A stretch of 64,000 nucleotides of DNA, from assembly GCF_007991515.1 (NCBI RefSeq), contig NZ_BJYM01000001.1, positions 310,001 through 374,000 of the forward strand. Direction: 5' to 3'. The stretch is from Oceanobacillus sojae (GTDB taxonomy: Bacteria; Bacillota; Bacilli; Bacillales; Amphibacillaceae). The notes under the pieces are model-generated. The model worked only from the letters and a program-made list of their open reading frames with translations, ran no database searches and was not told the DNA's origin. The stretch's first letter is position 1. Every line of letters begins with the position of its first letter. This document shows, one piece after another, positions 9,389 through 17,405 of the stretch. A program made the position numbers and the translations under genes.

Positions 9389-9414
9389 TGAAACTTTTTG
9401 TTTCTTCATTCGTA
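9389..9414 (+). promoter_or_regulatory. Sigma-W promoter of ysdB
   Basis: TGAAAC (9389-9394), exactly 16 bases, then CGTA (9411-9414). This matches the sigma-W consensus for -35, spacer and -10. The gene downstream is a homologue of ysdB, a known sigma-W member in Bacillus subtilis. Confidence 0.85.
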
Positions 9415-9452
9415 TGTAGTGGTAACAGGACGTTTCTAAGGAGTAGATAATT

Positions 9453-9851
9453 ATGGTCATCATTATCTTTCGGATATTATTAGTGATAGCAGTTGCATTG
9501 CTTATTTATACATGGATTCAATACTTAAAAAAACCTGAACGCAAGCTGCGCCTTTCTCAGGAAAATCAGGGATTCTATTTATTAGATGAGCATAATAATA
9601 ATCAGAAAAATTTTCAATTAACTTATAAAGGATGTCTTTTTATTGGTGAGAAATATTTAGGAACAACAGAAGACGCTTTTGAGGTGGTTGATATCCATAT
9701 TACTGTTAAGAATCCATTAGAGCTTCGCGGATTAACCAGAGAGGATTTATACTTTTTAGAACAGGAAATATTGATTCACTATCCGCATGCTTCTATCACT
9801 TGGAAGCATCCGATTAATGAACTTATTATAACGGAAATCACAAAAGAATAA
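9453..9851 (+). CDS. ysdB: Sigma-W pathway protein YsdB
   Basis: A 132-residue protein with one N-terminal membrane helix (about residues 2-22) and a soluble domain containing LTYKGCLFIGEKYLGTTEDAFEV. This segment resembles my recollection of YsdB of Bacillus subtilis (about 130 residues). Its molecular function is unknown. The ribosome site AAGGAG is at good distance. A consensus sigma-W promoter sits 39 bases ahead of the start, so induction by cell-envelope stress is likely. The gene runs opposite to its neighbours and carries its own terminator. Confidence 0.85.
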   Translation: MVIIIFRILLVIAVALLIYTWIQYLKKPERKLRLSQENQGFYLLDEHNNNQKNFQLTYKGCLFIGEKYLGTTEDAFEVVDIHITVKNPLELRGLTREDLYFLEQEILIHYPHASITWKHPINELIITEITKE

Positions 9852-9879
9852 CCAGCTGCAACTGGACTGGTTATTTTTT
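9850..9879 (+). terminator. Terminator of ysdB
   Basis: A short hairpin AACCAG / CTGGTT followed by ATTTTTT, directly after the ysdB stop. Confidence 0.75.
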
Positions 9880-10168
9880 ACACAAATGGAGCTTCTTTAT
9901 CCGTAAAACGATAGAAATAAGGCATCACACTAAAACAAATAAGCAGCATAAAGAGAACTATCGGGATCATAACTGCCCAGGAAACGCTCATTATATTCAT
10001 AACAAATATAATAATCAGTATAACGGGATTGAAAAGCGTCGTATTAAACCGGCTTTCTTTTGTCAGAAATTGCTTCTTATTACATACTGGACAGCGGGAT
10101 TTCCACGGCAAAAAAAGCTCACGCAGTTTAAATTCGTGCTGACAATTCCAGCAGCAGGGAAGTTTCAA
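9878..10168 (-). CDS. Small membrane protein with CxxC zinc-ribbon
   Basis: A 96-residue protein. The N-terminus has two Cys pairs, CWNC and CPVC, about 22 residues apart: a treble-clef or zinc-ribbon pattern like that of TIGR04104-type putative zinc-finger proteins. Two hydrophobic helices follow, at about residues 47-64 and 65-84. The start is TTG at 10168 with AAGGTGG upstream. Function unknown; possibly a small metal-binding membrane protein. Confidence 0.75.
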   Translation of the reverse strand: MKLPCCWNCQHEFKLRELFLPWKSRCPVCNKKQFLTKESRFNTTLFNPVILIIIFVMNIMSVSWAVMIPIVLFMLLICFSVMPYFYRFTDKEAPFV

Positions 10169-10216
10169 TGTTTACACCACCTTCTCCATAGTTTTATATT
10201 TTATACTTTTATCGTA

Positions 10217-10254
10217 AAACACCCGGCTCTTTTATGCAAGAGCCGGGTGTTTTA
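10217..10254 (-). terminator. Terminator between ytxB and the upstream small gene
   Basis: A long GC-rich stem AACACCCGGCTCTT / AAGAGCCGGGTGTT with a 6-base loop and T-runs on both sides. It can end transcription in either direction. Confidence 0.9.
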
Positions 10255-10260
10255 CATGTA

Positions 10261-10866
10261 TTATGTTTTTGATAATTCCCGATGCTTCACGCGTGTAGAA
10301 GATGCTGCAAAAAACTCCTGCCATTGAATAATAATTTCTTTTCTCCTTAAAAAATATAAGGATGGGAGTAAGGCAATAATGAAAATAGCGATATATACTG
10401 GAGAAAGTTTGGAAATCCAACCACCGATACTTGTGTAGACAATTGCCAGAGGAATGTTCGATATAAAAGAAGATTTTGCATATCCTTTAAAAGTCTTGTT
10501 CGTTTCAATCAAACATAATGATAGTAAGTGAAAATGAATAAATGGGACGAGTCTTAATAAAGTAACCTGTGCTGTAGTCATTTCTCTATTTTTACCAAGT
10601 AACCGCTGCTTCAAAATAATTAGCTTTTCGATTGATTTCGGCATCCAACCTGCCATTACATAAAAAAACAAACTTGCCATTGTTATCCCAATAATAGAAT
10701 AGGCACTTCCTGCAACTGGACCAAATAAGATGCCGCCAGAAATACAAATAAATACAACTGGTAAGAATAACATTGGCCTGATGAGATGTAGAATAATAAA
10801 TAGCAGCGGGGAAAGCACGCCGCCCATCTCAATAATTACCAGCAAATAATTCCCAACGTATTCCAT
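10261..10866 (-). CDS. ytxB: TVP38/TMEM64-family membrane protein (YtxB-like)
   Basis: A 201-residue integral membrane protein of the DedA-related TVP38/TMEM64 (SNARE-associated) family, which is linked to lipid carrier transport or scrambling. Visible features are four to five hydrophobic segments and the family stretch GGILFGPVAGSAYSIIG, followed by LLRLVPFIHFHLLS. The start ATG 10866 has GAGGAGGGG upstream. In Bacillus subtilis ytxB lies next to thrS; here it lies just beyond the rplT operon. That supports the symbol but does not prove it. Confidence 0.8.
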   Translation of the reverse strand: MEYVGNYLLVIIEMGGVLSPLLFIILHLIRPMLFLPVVFICISGGILFGPVAGSAYSIIGITMASLFFYVMAGWMPKSIEKLIILKQRLLGKNREMTTAQVTLLRLVPFIHFHLLSLCLIETNKTFKGYAKSSFISNIPLAIVYTSIGGWISKLSPVYIAIFIIALLPSLYFLRRKEIIIQWQEFFAASSTRVKHRELSKT

Positions 10867-10966
10867 GGCTACCCCTCCTCTTGAGGAAGCTGGTATTATA
10901 TTTATATCTATATATATGTTTCAAGACGAGCAGTCTATGATAAAAGAATCCAGCCTGTTTCTATTC

Positions 10967-11275
10967 TTAAAAAAGATTAGACAGAAATTGAAGAATCTCT
11001 TTAGAAAAGAAAACCAGGCCAACGAAACTGATTACATTAACCCCAATAAAAATAGGAATCCCGATTGTAAAGCTTTTATGCTTTGTTTTATGCCGGAATA
11101 TTTGCATACCAATAAAAAGACCAATACTTCCTCCTAAAACTGCCAATAGCCAAAAAGTACGTTCCGGAATACGAAATGCCTTCTGCTTTGCCTTCTGTTT
11201 ATCTTTAAACATGAAATAAAATCCAATTAAATTAGCAACGAGCAAATAAATAAGTAATGATGATAGATTTTCCAT
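10967..11275 (-). CDS. ysdA: DUF1294 membrane protein (YsdA)
   Basis: A protein of about 102 residues with three or four hydrophobic segments and the DUF1294 hallmarks: a Lys-rich loop (KDKQKAKQKAFRIPE) followed by RTFWLLAVLGGSIG. I chose ATG 11275 rather than the upstream ATG 11296 because GGAGGG lies four bases before it. In Bacillus subtilis ysdA follows rplT directly, as it does here, separated by the rplT terminator. Function unknown. Confidence 0.88.
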   Translation of the reverse strand: MENLSSLLIYLLVANLIGFYFMFKDKQKAKQKAFRIPERTFWLLAVLGGSIGLFIGMQIFRHKTKHKSFTIGIPIFIGVNVISFVGLVFFSKEILQFLSNLF

Positions 11276-11369
11276 TTTTCCCTCCTGGATAAACAAATAA
11301 GTAACACTCCTTTATCATAAATAATAAGGAAGTTTGTCGCAACGCTGAACCACTTTAACTCTAGATATA

Positions 11370-11402
11370 AAAAAAGACCGCTCCTCAATTGGATGCGGTC
11401 TA
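11370..11402 (-). terminator. Terminator of infC-rpmI-rplT operon
   Basis: Stem AGACCGC / GCGGTCT around a 13-base loop, followed on the minus strand by TTTTT. It comes just after the rplT stop. Confidence 0.85.
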
Positions 11403-11412
11403 ATTATTTATA

Positions 11413-11769
11413 TTATTTTAAAGCTTCTTTTGCCTGAGATGCTAATTGAGCAAATGCTTGTTCATCATTAATAGCTAAATCAGAAAGCATTTTACGATTA
11501 ATATCAATACCGGCAAGCTTCAAACCATGCATTAATTTGCTGTAAGAAATATCGTTCAAACGTGCAGCAGCATTAATACGGGAAATCCAAAGTTTACGGA
11601 AATCACGTTTTTTCTGTCTGCGGTCACGATAAGCATATTGACCTGATTTGATAACCTGCTGTTTTGCTGTTTTAAATAAAGTTCTTTTCGAACCGTAGTA
11701 ACCTTTTGCTAATTTTAAGACGCGTTTACGACGACGACGCGTAACTGTTCCACCTTTAACTCGTGGCAT
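11413..11769 (-). CDS. rplT: Ribosomal protein L20
   Basis: A 118-residue large-subunit protein, needed early in 50S assembly, with the usual MPRVKGG start and basic N-terminal arm ([17 protein letters not shown]). ATG 11769 is preferred over the upstream ATG 11790 because AGGAGGG lies just before it. It is the last gene of infC-rpmI-rplT. In Bacillus subtilis L20 represses this operon by binding its leader, and a matching leader lies upstream of infC here. Confidence 0.98.
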   Translation of the reverse strand: MPRVKGGTVTRRRRKRVLKLAKGYYGSKRTLFKTAKQQVIKSGQYAYRDRRQKKRDFRKLWISRINAAARLNDISYSKLMHGLKLAGIDINRKMLSDLAINDEQAFAQLASQAKEALK

Positions 11770-11807
11770 AAGAAATCCCTCCTGATTCAATTACATATCT
11801 GAATTTA

Positions 11808-12002
11808 TTATTTTGGTAACATTGCTTTAATACGTTTGTAGTCTCCAGAAGAAACAAGAGTTCCTTTACGTAACTTACGTTTTTGCTTCTGAGATTTGTT
11901 TGCAAACATATGGCTAGTGTATGCATGAGATCTTTTTACTTTTCCAGATCCAGTTTTTTTGAAGCGTTTTGCTGAACCTTTATGAGTTTTCATTTTAGGC
12001 AT
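11808..12002 (-). CDS. rpmI: Ribosomal protein L35
   Basis: A 64-residue, very basic 50S protein. [15 protein letters not shown] and [17 protein letters not shown] are the family signature. It lies between infC and rplT with short gaps, the standard order. Confidence 0.98.
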   Translation of the reverse strand: MPKMKTHKGSAKRFKKTGSGKVKRSHAYTSHMFANKSQKQKRKLRKGTLVSSGDYKRIKAMLPK

Positions 12003-12035
12003 AATTTTTTCCTCCTAGTTCGTTGCGATAAAAGC

Positions 12036-12554
12036 TTATTTTTTTTCATTTACTGGAGCGACCATCATAAACATATTACGGCCTTCCATTTTAGGTTTTG
12101 TTTCTACTGTACCAAGATCTTTCACTTCTTCAGCAAAACGGTCCAGTACTTCTTTCCCAAGTTCTTTGTGGGTGATTGCACGACCACGGAAACGAACCGC
12201 AGCTTTTACTTTATCCCCTTTTTCCAAGAACTTACGTGCATTTTTAAGCTTCGTTTCAAAGTCATGGTCACCAATTCCAGGTGTAAAACGTACTTCCTTA
12301 ACATTGATTACCTTTTGTTTTTTACGAGCTTCCTTGTCTTTCTTCTGCTGCTCAAAACGATACTTCCCGTAATCCATAATACGACATACCGGCGGTTTTG
12401 CGTTTGGAGCAACTAATACTAAATCAAGGTTTCGTTTCCCGGCAATCTCTAATGCTTCATTACGAGTTTTTACTCCAAGCTGATCCCCATTTGAATCAAT
12501 GAGACGAACTTCTCTTGCACGAATTTTTTCGTTAACATTCATATCCTTGCTAAT
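12036..12554 (-). CDS. infC: Translation initiation factor IF-3, ATT start
   Basis: IF-3 keeps 30S subunits free and checks start-codon pairing. The frame gives 172 residues with the N-domain ([16 protein letters not shown]), a Lys-rich linker and the C-domain ([19 protein letters not shown]). I place the start at ATT 12554 rather than the in-frame ATG 12542. GGAGGTGG lies six bases before the ATT, and the resulting N-terminus (fMet-Ser-Lys-Asp) matches the usual bacillar IF-3. The ATG has no ribosome site of its own. Rare ATT starts are well known for infC and let IF-3 limit its own translation. Confidence 0.95.
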   Translation of the reverse strand: MSKDMNVNEKIRAREVRLIDSNGDQLGVKTRNEALEIAGKRNLDLVLVAPNAKPPVCRIMDYGKYRFEQQKKDKEARKKQKVINVKEVRFTPGIGDHDFETKLKNARKFLEKGDKVKAAVRFRGRAITHKELGKEVLDRFAEEVKDLGTVETKPKMEGRNMFMMVAPVNEKK

Positions 12555-12599
12555 AGCCAGCCACCTCCGAAAATTTTGTTACTGATCTATCTGGACAAG

Positions 12600-12750
12600 T
12601 CAAATCATTTCATTCCATAAAAAAAGTGTCGGTACACATACGCACCCACACATCTCCTCATTCGTAAACATGAATCGTGATGAACCCGTTAACTGCCTAT
12701 ACAGGCGTCAATCAGGTGAGAAGCGGGTGCTTCTACTTGTCTTTAGATCA
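12600..12750 (-). ncRNA. L20 leader of infC operon
   Basis: This untranslated leader of about 200 bases precedes infC. On the minus strand it holds AGCACCCGCTTCTCACC and, later, GTGTGGGT...ACCGACAC followed by seven T, an intrinsic terminator with one mismatch. Layout and position match the Bacillus L20 leader, in which bound L20 promotes termination. Confidence 0.78.
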
Positions 12751-12766
12751 TATCATTAACTTTTAC

Positions 12767-12795
12767 AATATAGCATTTTATCGTTTTATTGTCAA
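12767..12795 (-). promoter_or_regulatory. Sigma-A promoter of infC operon
   Basis: TTGACA (12795-12790), a 17-base spacer and TATATT (12772-12767) on the minus strand, just ahead of the L20 leader. Confidence 0.85.
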
Positions 12796-12910
12796 GGACT
12801 TGTATCCTTTGTTTTAAACAACTATTGAATCATAGCATGATTATTGAAGAGTGTCAATGTATTTTTTAAAATAGACAGCCATTACTTTGATGCAGTTAGC
12901 CGTCAGACAC

Positions 12911-12955
12911 CAAAAAGGCTATTCTCACATAACACATGAAAATAGCCTCCTTTTT
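12911..12955 (-). terminator. Terminator of thrS
   Basis: Hairpin with stem AGGCTATTTTCA / TGAGAATAGCCT (one mismatch), followed by TTTTT on the minus strand, just after the thrS stop. Confidence 0.85.
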
Positions 12956-12970
12956 AGCCATAAACAATGC

Positions 12971-14911
12971 TTATTTCTTCTGATCAATCTCTGCTTTGAT
13001 AAAGTCAACGAATTGATCAAATGGGAGTGTTTCTGTATTTTGCTCACTGTAACGGCGATAGTTAACACTGTTTGCTTCCATTTCCTTATCCCCTAATACA
13101 AGAGCAAATGGAATTTTTTGTGTCTGCGCTTCACGTATTTTATATCCTAATTTTTCATCACGGCTGTCTAATTCTACGCGGATACCCTCCTGGCGTAATT
13201 TTTCTTCTATCTCTTTCGAATAATCAAGGTGCGCCTGCAGGGATATAGGGATAATTTTTGCCTGTACCGGAGCGAGCCATGTTGGGAAAGCTCCTTTGTA
13301 TTCTTCAATAAGAAATGCAACAAAACGCTCCATGGTAGACACAACACCACGGTGAATAACAACAGGACGATGCTCTTTTCCATCCTCGCCAATATAAGTT
13401 AAATCAAAGCGTTCCGGTAAGTGGAAATCTAATTGTACAGTAGATAATGTTTCATCTTTTCCTAATGCTGTTTTCACTTGAACATCCAGCTTTGGACCAT
13501 AGAAGGCAGCTTCTCCTTCTGCTTCTACATATTCTAATTTCATATCCTCCATTGTTTCTTTCAGCATCGCCTGCGCTTTGTCCCACATAGCATCATTATC
13601 AACATATTTCTCTTTATCCTCTGGATCACGATAAGAGAGACGGAAATAGTAGTCTTCAATCCCAAAGTCTTTATATACTTTTTGAACAAGCTCTACAACA
13701 CGAATAAATTCTTCTTTTAACTGATCGGGACGGGCAAAAATATGCGCGTCATTCAAAGTCATTGCACGAACACGCTGCAGACCTGCAAGCGCCCCACTCA
13801 TTTCATGACGATGCATGGTACCAAGCTCAGCAATACGTACTGGCAGGTTACGATAGCTCCATAATTGATTTTTGAAAACCATCATATGATGCGGACAGTT
13901 CATTGGACGCAGCACAAGCTCTTCATTATCCATTTCCATTGGCGGGAACATATCCTCCTGGTAATGATCCCAGTGGCCGCTTGTTTTGTAGAGCTCCACA
14001 TTACCGAGTACAGGAGTGTATACATGGTCATAGCCTAATCGTTCTTCCAGATCAACTATATAACGTTCAATATTACGACGGATAGTCGCCCCTTTTGGAA
14101 GCCATAGCGGCAGCCCCTGACCAACTTTCTGCGATACAGTAAAGAGGCCCAGCTCTTTACCAAGCTTACGATGGTCTCGTTCTTTACGCTCTTCCAGAAT
14201 GCGCAGATACTCATCTAATTGTGATTTTTTTTCAAATTCTGTTCCGTAAATACGCTGCAGCTGTTTATTATTACTGTCTCCACGCCAATAAGCACCAGAA
14301 ATACTTAATAATTTAAATGCTTTAATTTTACTTGTTGAAGGAACATGCACACCCCGGCATAAATCAAAGAATTCCCCCTGCTCATAAATTGTTACAGTTT
14401 CATCTTCAGGGATCGCATCAAGCAGCTCTAATTTTAATTCATCGCCAATTTCTGCAAACCGTGCTTTTGCTTCATCGCGGGATACTTCCACACGTTTTAT
14501 TTCTAAGTTTTCATCTACAATTCTTTTCATTTCTTTTTCTATTTTAGGAAGATCCTCTGGTGTTAATGAATGCTCCATATCAATGTCATAATAGAAGCCT
14601 TCTTCAATAACAGGACCGACACCTAATTGGACATTGGAATATAATCGTTTCACAGCCTGTGCCAGTAAATGTGCTGTAGAGTGACGAGCAATTTCCAGGC
14701 CTTCCTGATCACGATAAGTAATGATTTCAATCTTACCGCCTTTAGGAAGCTCTCTGCGTAAGTCCAAAGCCTCTCCATCTAATCTAATAGCAAGTGCCTG
14801 TTTTTTTAAACCTGGAGAAATCGAAGCTGCTATATCTTCACCTGTAGTTCCTACAGGGAATTGCTTCTCCGCTCCGTCTGGAAAAATAATTGTTAAATCA
14901 GCCATTTTCAT
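12971..14911 (-). CDS. thrS: Threonyl-tRNA synthetase
   Basis: A 646-residue class II synthetase that charges tRNA-Thr. In order: N-terminal TGS domain ([10 protein letters not shown]), editing domain with [10 protein letters not shown] near residue 77, catalytic core ([23 protein letters not shown]) and C-terminal anticodon-binding domain. The length is normal. The start may be ATG 14911 or ATG 14905; AAAGGAG serves either. The T-box leader upstream shows control by uncharged tRNA-Thr. Confidence 0.98.
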   Translation of the reverse strand: MKMADLTIIFPDGAEKQFPVGTTGEDIAASISPGLKKQALAIRLDGEALDLRRELPKGGKIEIITYRDQEGLEIARHSTAHLLAQAVKRLYSNVQLGVGPVIEEGFYYDIDMEHSLTPEDLPKIEKEMKRIVDENLEIKRVEVSRDEAKARFAEIGDELKLELLDAIPEDETVTIYEQGEFFDLCRGVHVPSTSKIKAFKLLSISGAYWRGDSNNKQLQRIYGTEFEKKSQLDEYLRILEERKERDHRKLGKELGLFTVSQKVGQGLPLWLPKGATIRRNIERYIVDLEERLGYDHVYTPVLGNVELYKTSGHWDHYQEDMFPPMEMDNEELVLRPMNCPHHMMVFKNQLWSYRNLPVRIAELGTMHRHEMSGALAGLQRVRAMTLNDAHIFARPDQLKEEFIRVVELVQKVYKDFGIEDYYFRLSYRDPEDKEKYVDNDAMWDKAQAMLKETMEDMKLEYVEAEGEAAFYGPKLDVQVKTALGKDETLSTVQLDFHLPERFDLTYIGEDGKEHRPVVIHRGVVSTMERFVAFLIEEYKGAFPTWLAPVQAKIIPISLQAHLDYSKEIEEKLRQEGIRVELDSRDEKLGYKIREAQTQKIPFALVLGDKEMEANSVNYRRYSEQNTETLPFDQFVDFIKAEIDQKK

Positions 14912-14931
14912 CGAACTCCTTTATCAAATAT

Positions 14932-15216
14932 AAAAACGCTCCATCCCTTTGCGTTATGCAAAGGGACGAGCGTTTAATATCGTGGTTCCACCCTAATTCC
15001 TGAAGATAAAAAATCCTTTTATCCTCAGCTTCATTGATCTTTAACGCAGATAAAACGTTACTGCCTACTTCAAATTATTTCAGCAGCAATGCTCCAAGGG
15101 GGTAATTATTTCTCTACGAAAGGAAGCTTGCAGCCAAAGGACTTCCCTCTCTGAATACGTAAGCTGAAAATAATCATGTCCTCATCTCAGCAGTTTCATT
15201 TTCAAACTCTATACGT
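14932..15216 (-). ncRNA. T-box leader of thrS
   Basis: The T-box sequence AGGGTGGAACCACG is at 14994-14981 (minus strand), followed by a GC-rich terminator (14975-14932, AAACGCTC... GAGCGTTTTT). The stem I region lies upstream, and a candidate Thr specifier ACC is at 15103-15101. Uncharged tRNA-Thr would stabilise the antiterminator and raise thrS expression. Confidence 0.95.
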
Positions 15217-15245
15217 ATTATATTCCTTCCAGGATTGAAAAGCAA
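15217..15245 (-). promoter_or_regulatory. Sigma-A promoter of thrS
   Basis: TTGCTT (15245-15240), a 17-base spacer and a perfect TATAAT (15222-15217) on the minus strand, directly before the T-box leader. Confidence 0.8.
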
Positions 15246-15255
15246 GTCCAATTGT

Positions 15256-16098
15256 TTAATCTAAACGAGAAAGAATCGATATCCCTTTCCTTTCAAATTC
15301 TACCCTTTCCTGAAAAATATTTGTTATTGTCATTATTTTCGGATCTGCTGGATTATCTCCATATACTTTTATTCTGGCCGGTGACATTGCAATAAGCGGA
15401 CTTAAATTAAATTCATTTTCATGTAAACCTAATGCATATAAGGGGGCTTGATACATCCAAAAACGCAGCATATCTTTAGAAATTACTTCCCCTTTTTCAT
15501 TGTAAAAAATAAAATTTTCTCCCTGCTCTATATGAATTAAATCAACACAAGGATCTTTTTTCTCAATATAATGACGTAACATATCAATAAATGTCTGATG
15601 ATCCTCTTCCCTCTTAAATTCTTCAATAGCCTTCCCGACACATTCTTGAATAAAGTCTAAAAAATGAGCCAGCCGAAAATGCAATATCGCACTAAAATGA
15701 ATACTCGTATGTTCCTTTAAATGCAAAAAAAAGATATGCTGCAAAAGCTTTGTTGTATCTACCTGCTCACGTAAAAACTGATTATCAGAATCTGAGTCAA
15801 ATAAAATCCACATAGAAAAATCATAAATACGATTAATTTCATCAGGATCTGAAAAGTAATAATTATTTGTGATTTTTCGAATGATGATATCAGAAAGATG
15901 CTCTTCTATAAAAACATTTGCCATCGCAGAGCTTATCACGTTAATTAAATCTATCCCTGCTAAATCACCTTCCAGACATAATTTATTACCCCATCTGGTA
16001 TTTGCTTGTTGATGTACTCTGATCTTTTTTCTATATGGATTTAACTGATTACGAAAAGCCGCTACTTCCTTATTTGATTCAAAATACACTTCCAACAA
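15256..16098 (-). CDS. ytxC: YtxC-like sporulation protein
   Basis: A 280-residue soluble protein whose length and place (between dnaI and thrS) match YtxC of Bacillus subtilis. I see no catalytic motif. The C-terminal half contains FRLAHFLDFIQECVGKAIEEF and LSPLIAMSPARIKVYG. The family is described as sporulation-related, with no known activity. No signal peptide or membrane helix is visible. A 135-base repeat element separates it from dnaI, so it is probably transcribed separately here. Confidence 0.82.
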   Translation of the reverse strand: MLEVYFESNKEVAAFRNQLNPYRKKIRVHQQANTRWGNKLCLEGDLAGIDLINVISSAMANVFIEEHLSDIIIRKITNNYYFSDPDEINRIYDFSMWILFDSDSDNQFLREQVDTTKLLQHIFFLHLKEHTSIHFSAILHFRLAHFLDFIQECVGKAIEEFKREEDHQTFIDMLRHYIEKKDPCVDLIHIEQGENFIFYNEKGEVISKDMLRFWMYQAPLYALGLHENEFNLSPLIAMSPARIKVYGDNPADPKIMTITNIFQERVEFERKGISILSRLD

Positions 16099-16203
16099 TA
16101 CATATCACCCTCATCCACTTACAAACTGTTACATTATATGGACAAGTTCAGATAAAAATGCTCAAACTAGTCAGACTAGCAGATTTGCTTGATGTAGTAT
16201 AAG

Positions 16204-16338
16204 AGGGTGTTCAAAAAGTGATATATAAGTTAATTCTTGCTCGTAATATTTGCTAAAAACTAGATTTGATCCATTCGTATGAATCTCACGAATGGATCAA
16301 GAGCATATACTAGCACTTAGGGACTTTTTGAACATCCT
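16204..16338. repeat. MITE-like element with 16-bp inverted ends
   Basis: The ends AGGGTGTTCAAAAAGT (16204-16219) and ACTTTTTGAACATCCT (16323-16338) are inverted copies with one mismatch. Inside is a perfect 13-bp palindrome, TTGATCCATTCGT / ACGAATGGATCAA (16266-16278 and 16288-16300). GTATAA occurs on both sides (16197-16202 and 16339-16344) and may be a target duplication. There is no coding capacity. The rest of the 16099-16459 gap holds only the dnaI terminator. Confidence 0.7.
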
Positions 16339-16419
16339 GTATAAAAAAATCTGCAAAAAGATACTTGTTATACCTATTTAAAAAAACATTTAAAAAGTTT
16401 CACCTGATGATAAACATAT

Positions 16420-16465
16420 GAATAGAAAAGAGGATTTCCATCAGCGGAAATCCTCTTTTCTATTC
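16420..16465 (-). terminator. Terminator overlapping the dnaI stop codon
   Basis: A perfect 20-bp stem (GAATAGAAAAGAGGATTTCC and its complement) with a 6-base loop. The dnaI stop codon lies inside the promoter-side arm. Confidence 0.9.
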
Positions 16466-17389
16466 GTCTCTTCTGTTTTCACCAGACATTTTCACCACTG
16501 TACTTACCTGCTTAATGCGCTCAATAATCCGCCCGGCTTTGACTTCTTCCACACCATTTCTTGTACTTGCAAGTTCCTTCTCCAGTTGATTTAAATCAAA
16601 GTTGGAAGAGAAAAAAACAGGTAAGCCTTCCATCATACGATATTGCAGGACAGAGCCTAATACTTCATCCCGGAACCAGGCTGATTGTAATTCCGCCCCA
16701 ATATCATCCAGCATTAAAACATCTGCTTTCTTAAAGAAATCTATCTTTTCATTAAAAGAATCATCTTTAAAAGAACCCTTTATTTCCCGGACAAACTCCG
16801 GCATATAAATGAGTGTAGTTGAGTAATTTCTCTTTTTCAGTTCATTCGCTACAGCACCTAATAGATATGTTTTACCAATTCCAAACGAGCCATGAAGATA
16901 TAAACCTTTTTTAGGCAAACTTGTTTTAGCTTCCTCTAAAAAATTGATAATTTCACCAATTGCTGAAATCCTCGACTTATCCTGAATAACTTCTGACATT
17001 TTCGCTTCCAAAATCTCTTTTGGCATATAAAGACTTTGAAATAACCTCTGCTGCGCCTGCTGTTCTTCAGCCTGAATACGTGAATGACATTTTTCATAAC
17101 TGAGTCTAATTTCATTCTTATCCATACTTAATATCGGAGAGTACCCTTGAACCATGTTTTGACATTCTCCAAAAGAAGCACAGCGATCACATTGCTTGGA
17201 TTGTGTCTTATATTCATATAGCCGCATTAAGTTCTTTTCAATATCGTAGTCAGTCAGTTCATGGTGTTCATGTAAAAATGATTGAATAGAGGGATCACTC
17301 AGAATTTCTTTTTTTATTCTAGTGTAATTGGATTTGAAATTCTCATTCTTATCCATCCATGCTTTTAATTCTGATTGTATAGGCTTCAT
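16460..17389 (-). CDS. dnaI: Primosomal helicase loader DnaI
   Basis: A 309-residue AAA+ ATPase that loads the replicative helicase onto DNA with DnaB and DnaD. The N-terminal zinc-binding domain shows Cys67, Cys70, Cys76 and Cys101-His102. The AAA+ core has Walker A GSFGIGKT (167-174) and Walker B VLMLDDI (224-230). I chose ATG 17389 because AAAGGAGGGA lies before it; the frame extends up to 17416 without a better site. It follows dnaB by 16 bases, the normal dnaB-dnaI operon. Confidence 0.96.
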   Translation of the reverse strand: MKPIQSELKAWMDKNENFKSNYTRIKKEILSDPSIQSFLHEHHELTDYDIEKNLMRLYEYKTQSKQCDRCASFGECQNMVQGYSPILSMDKNEIRLSYEKCHSRIQAEEQQAQQRLFQSLYMPKEILEAKMSEVIQDKSRISAIGEIINFLEEAKTSLPKKGLYLHGSFGIGKTYLLGAVANELKKRNYSTTLIYMPEFVREIKGSFKDDSFNEKIDFFKKADVLMLDDIGAELQSAWFRDEVLGSVLQYRMMEGLPVFFSSNFDLNQLEKELASTRNGVEEVKAGRIIERIKQVSTVVKMSGENRRDE

Positions 17390-17405
17390 CAAGCATCCCT
17401 CCTTT

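Noticed and set aside
11982-12416. 144-codon plus-strand frame opposite infC
   Set aside because: Antisense shadow of infC; Phe-rich composition follows from the Lys-rich coding strand.
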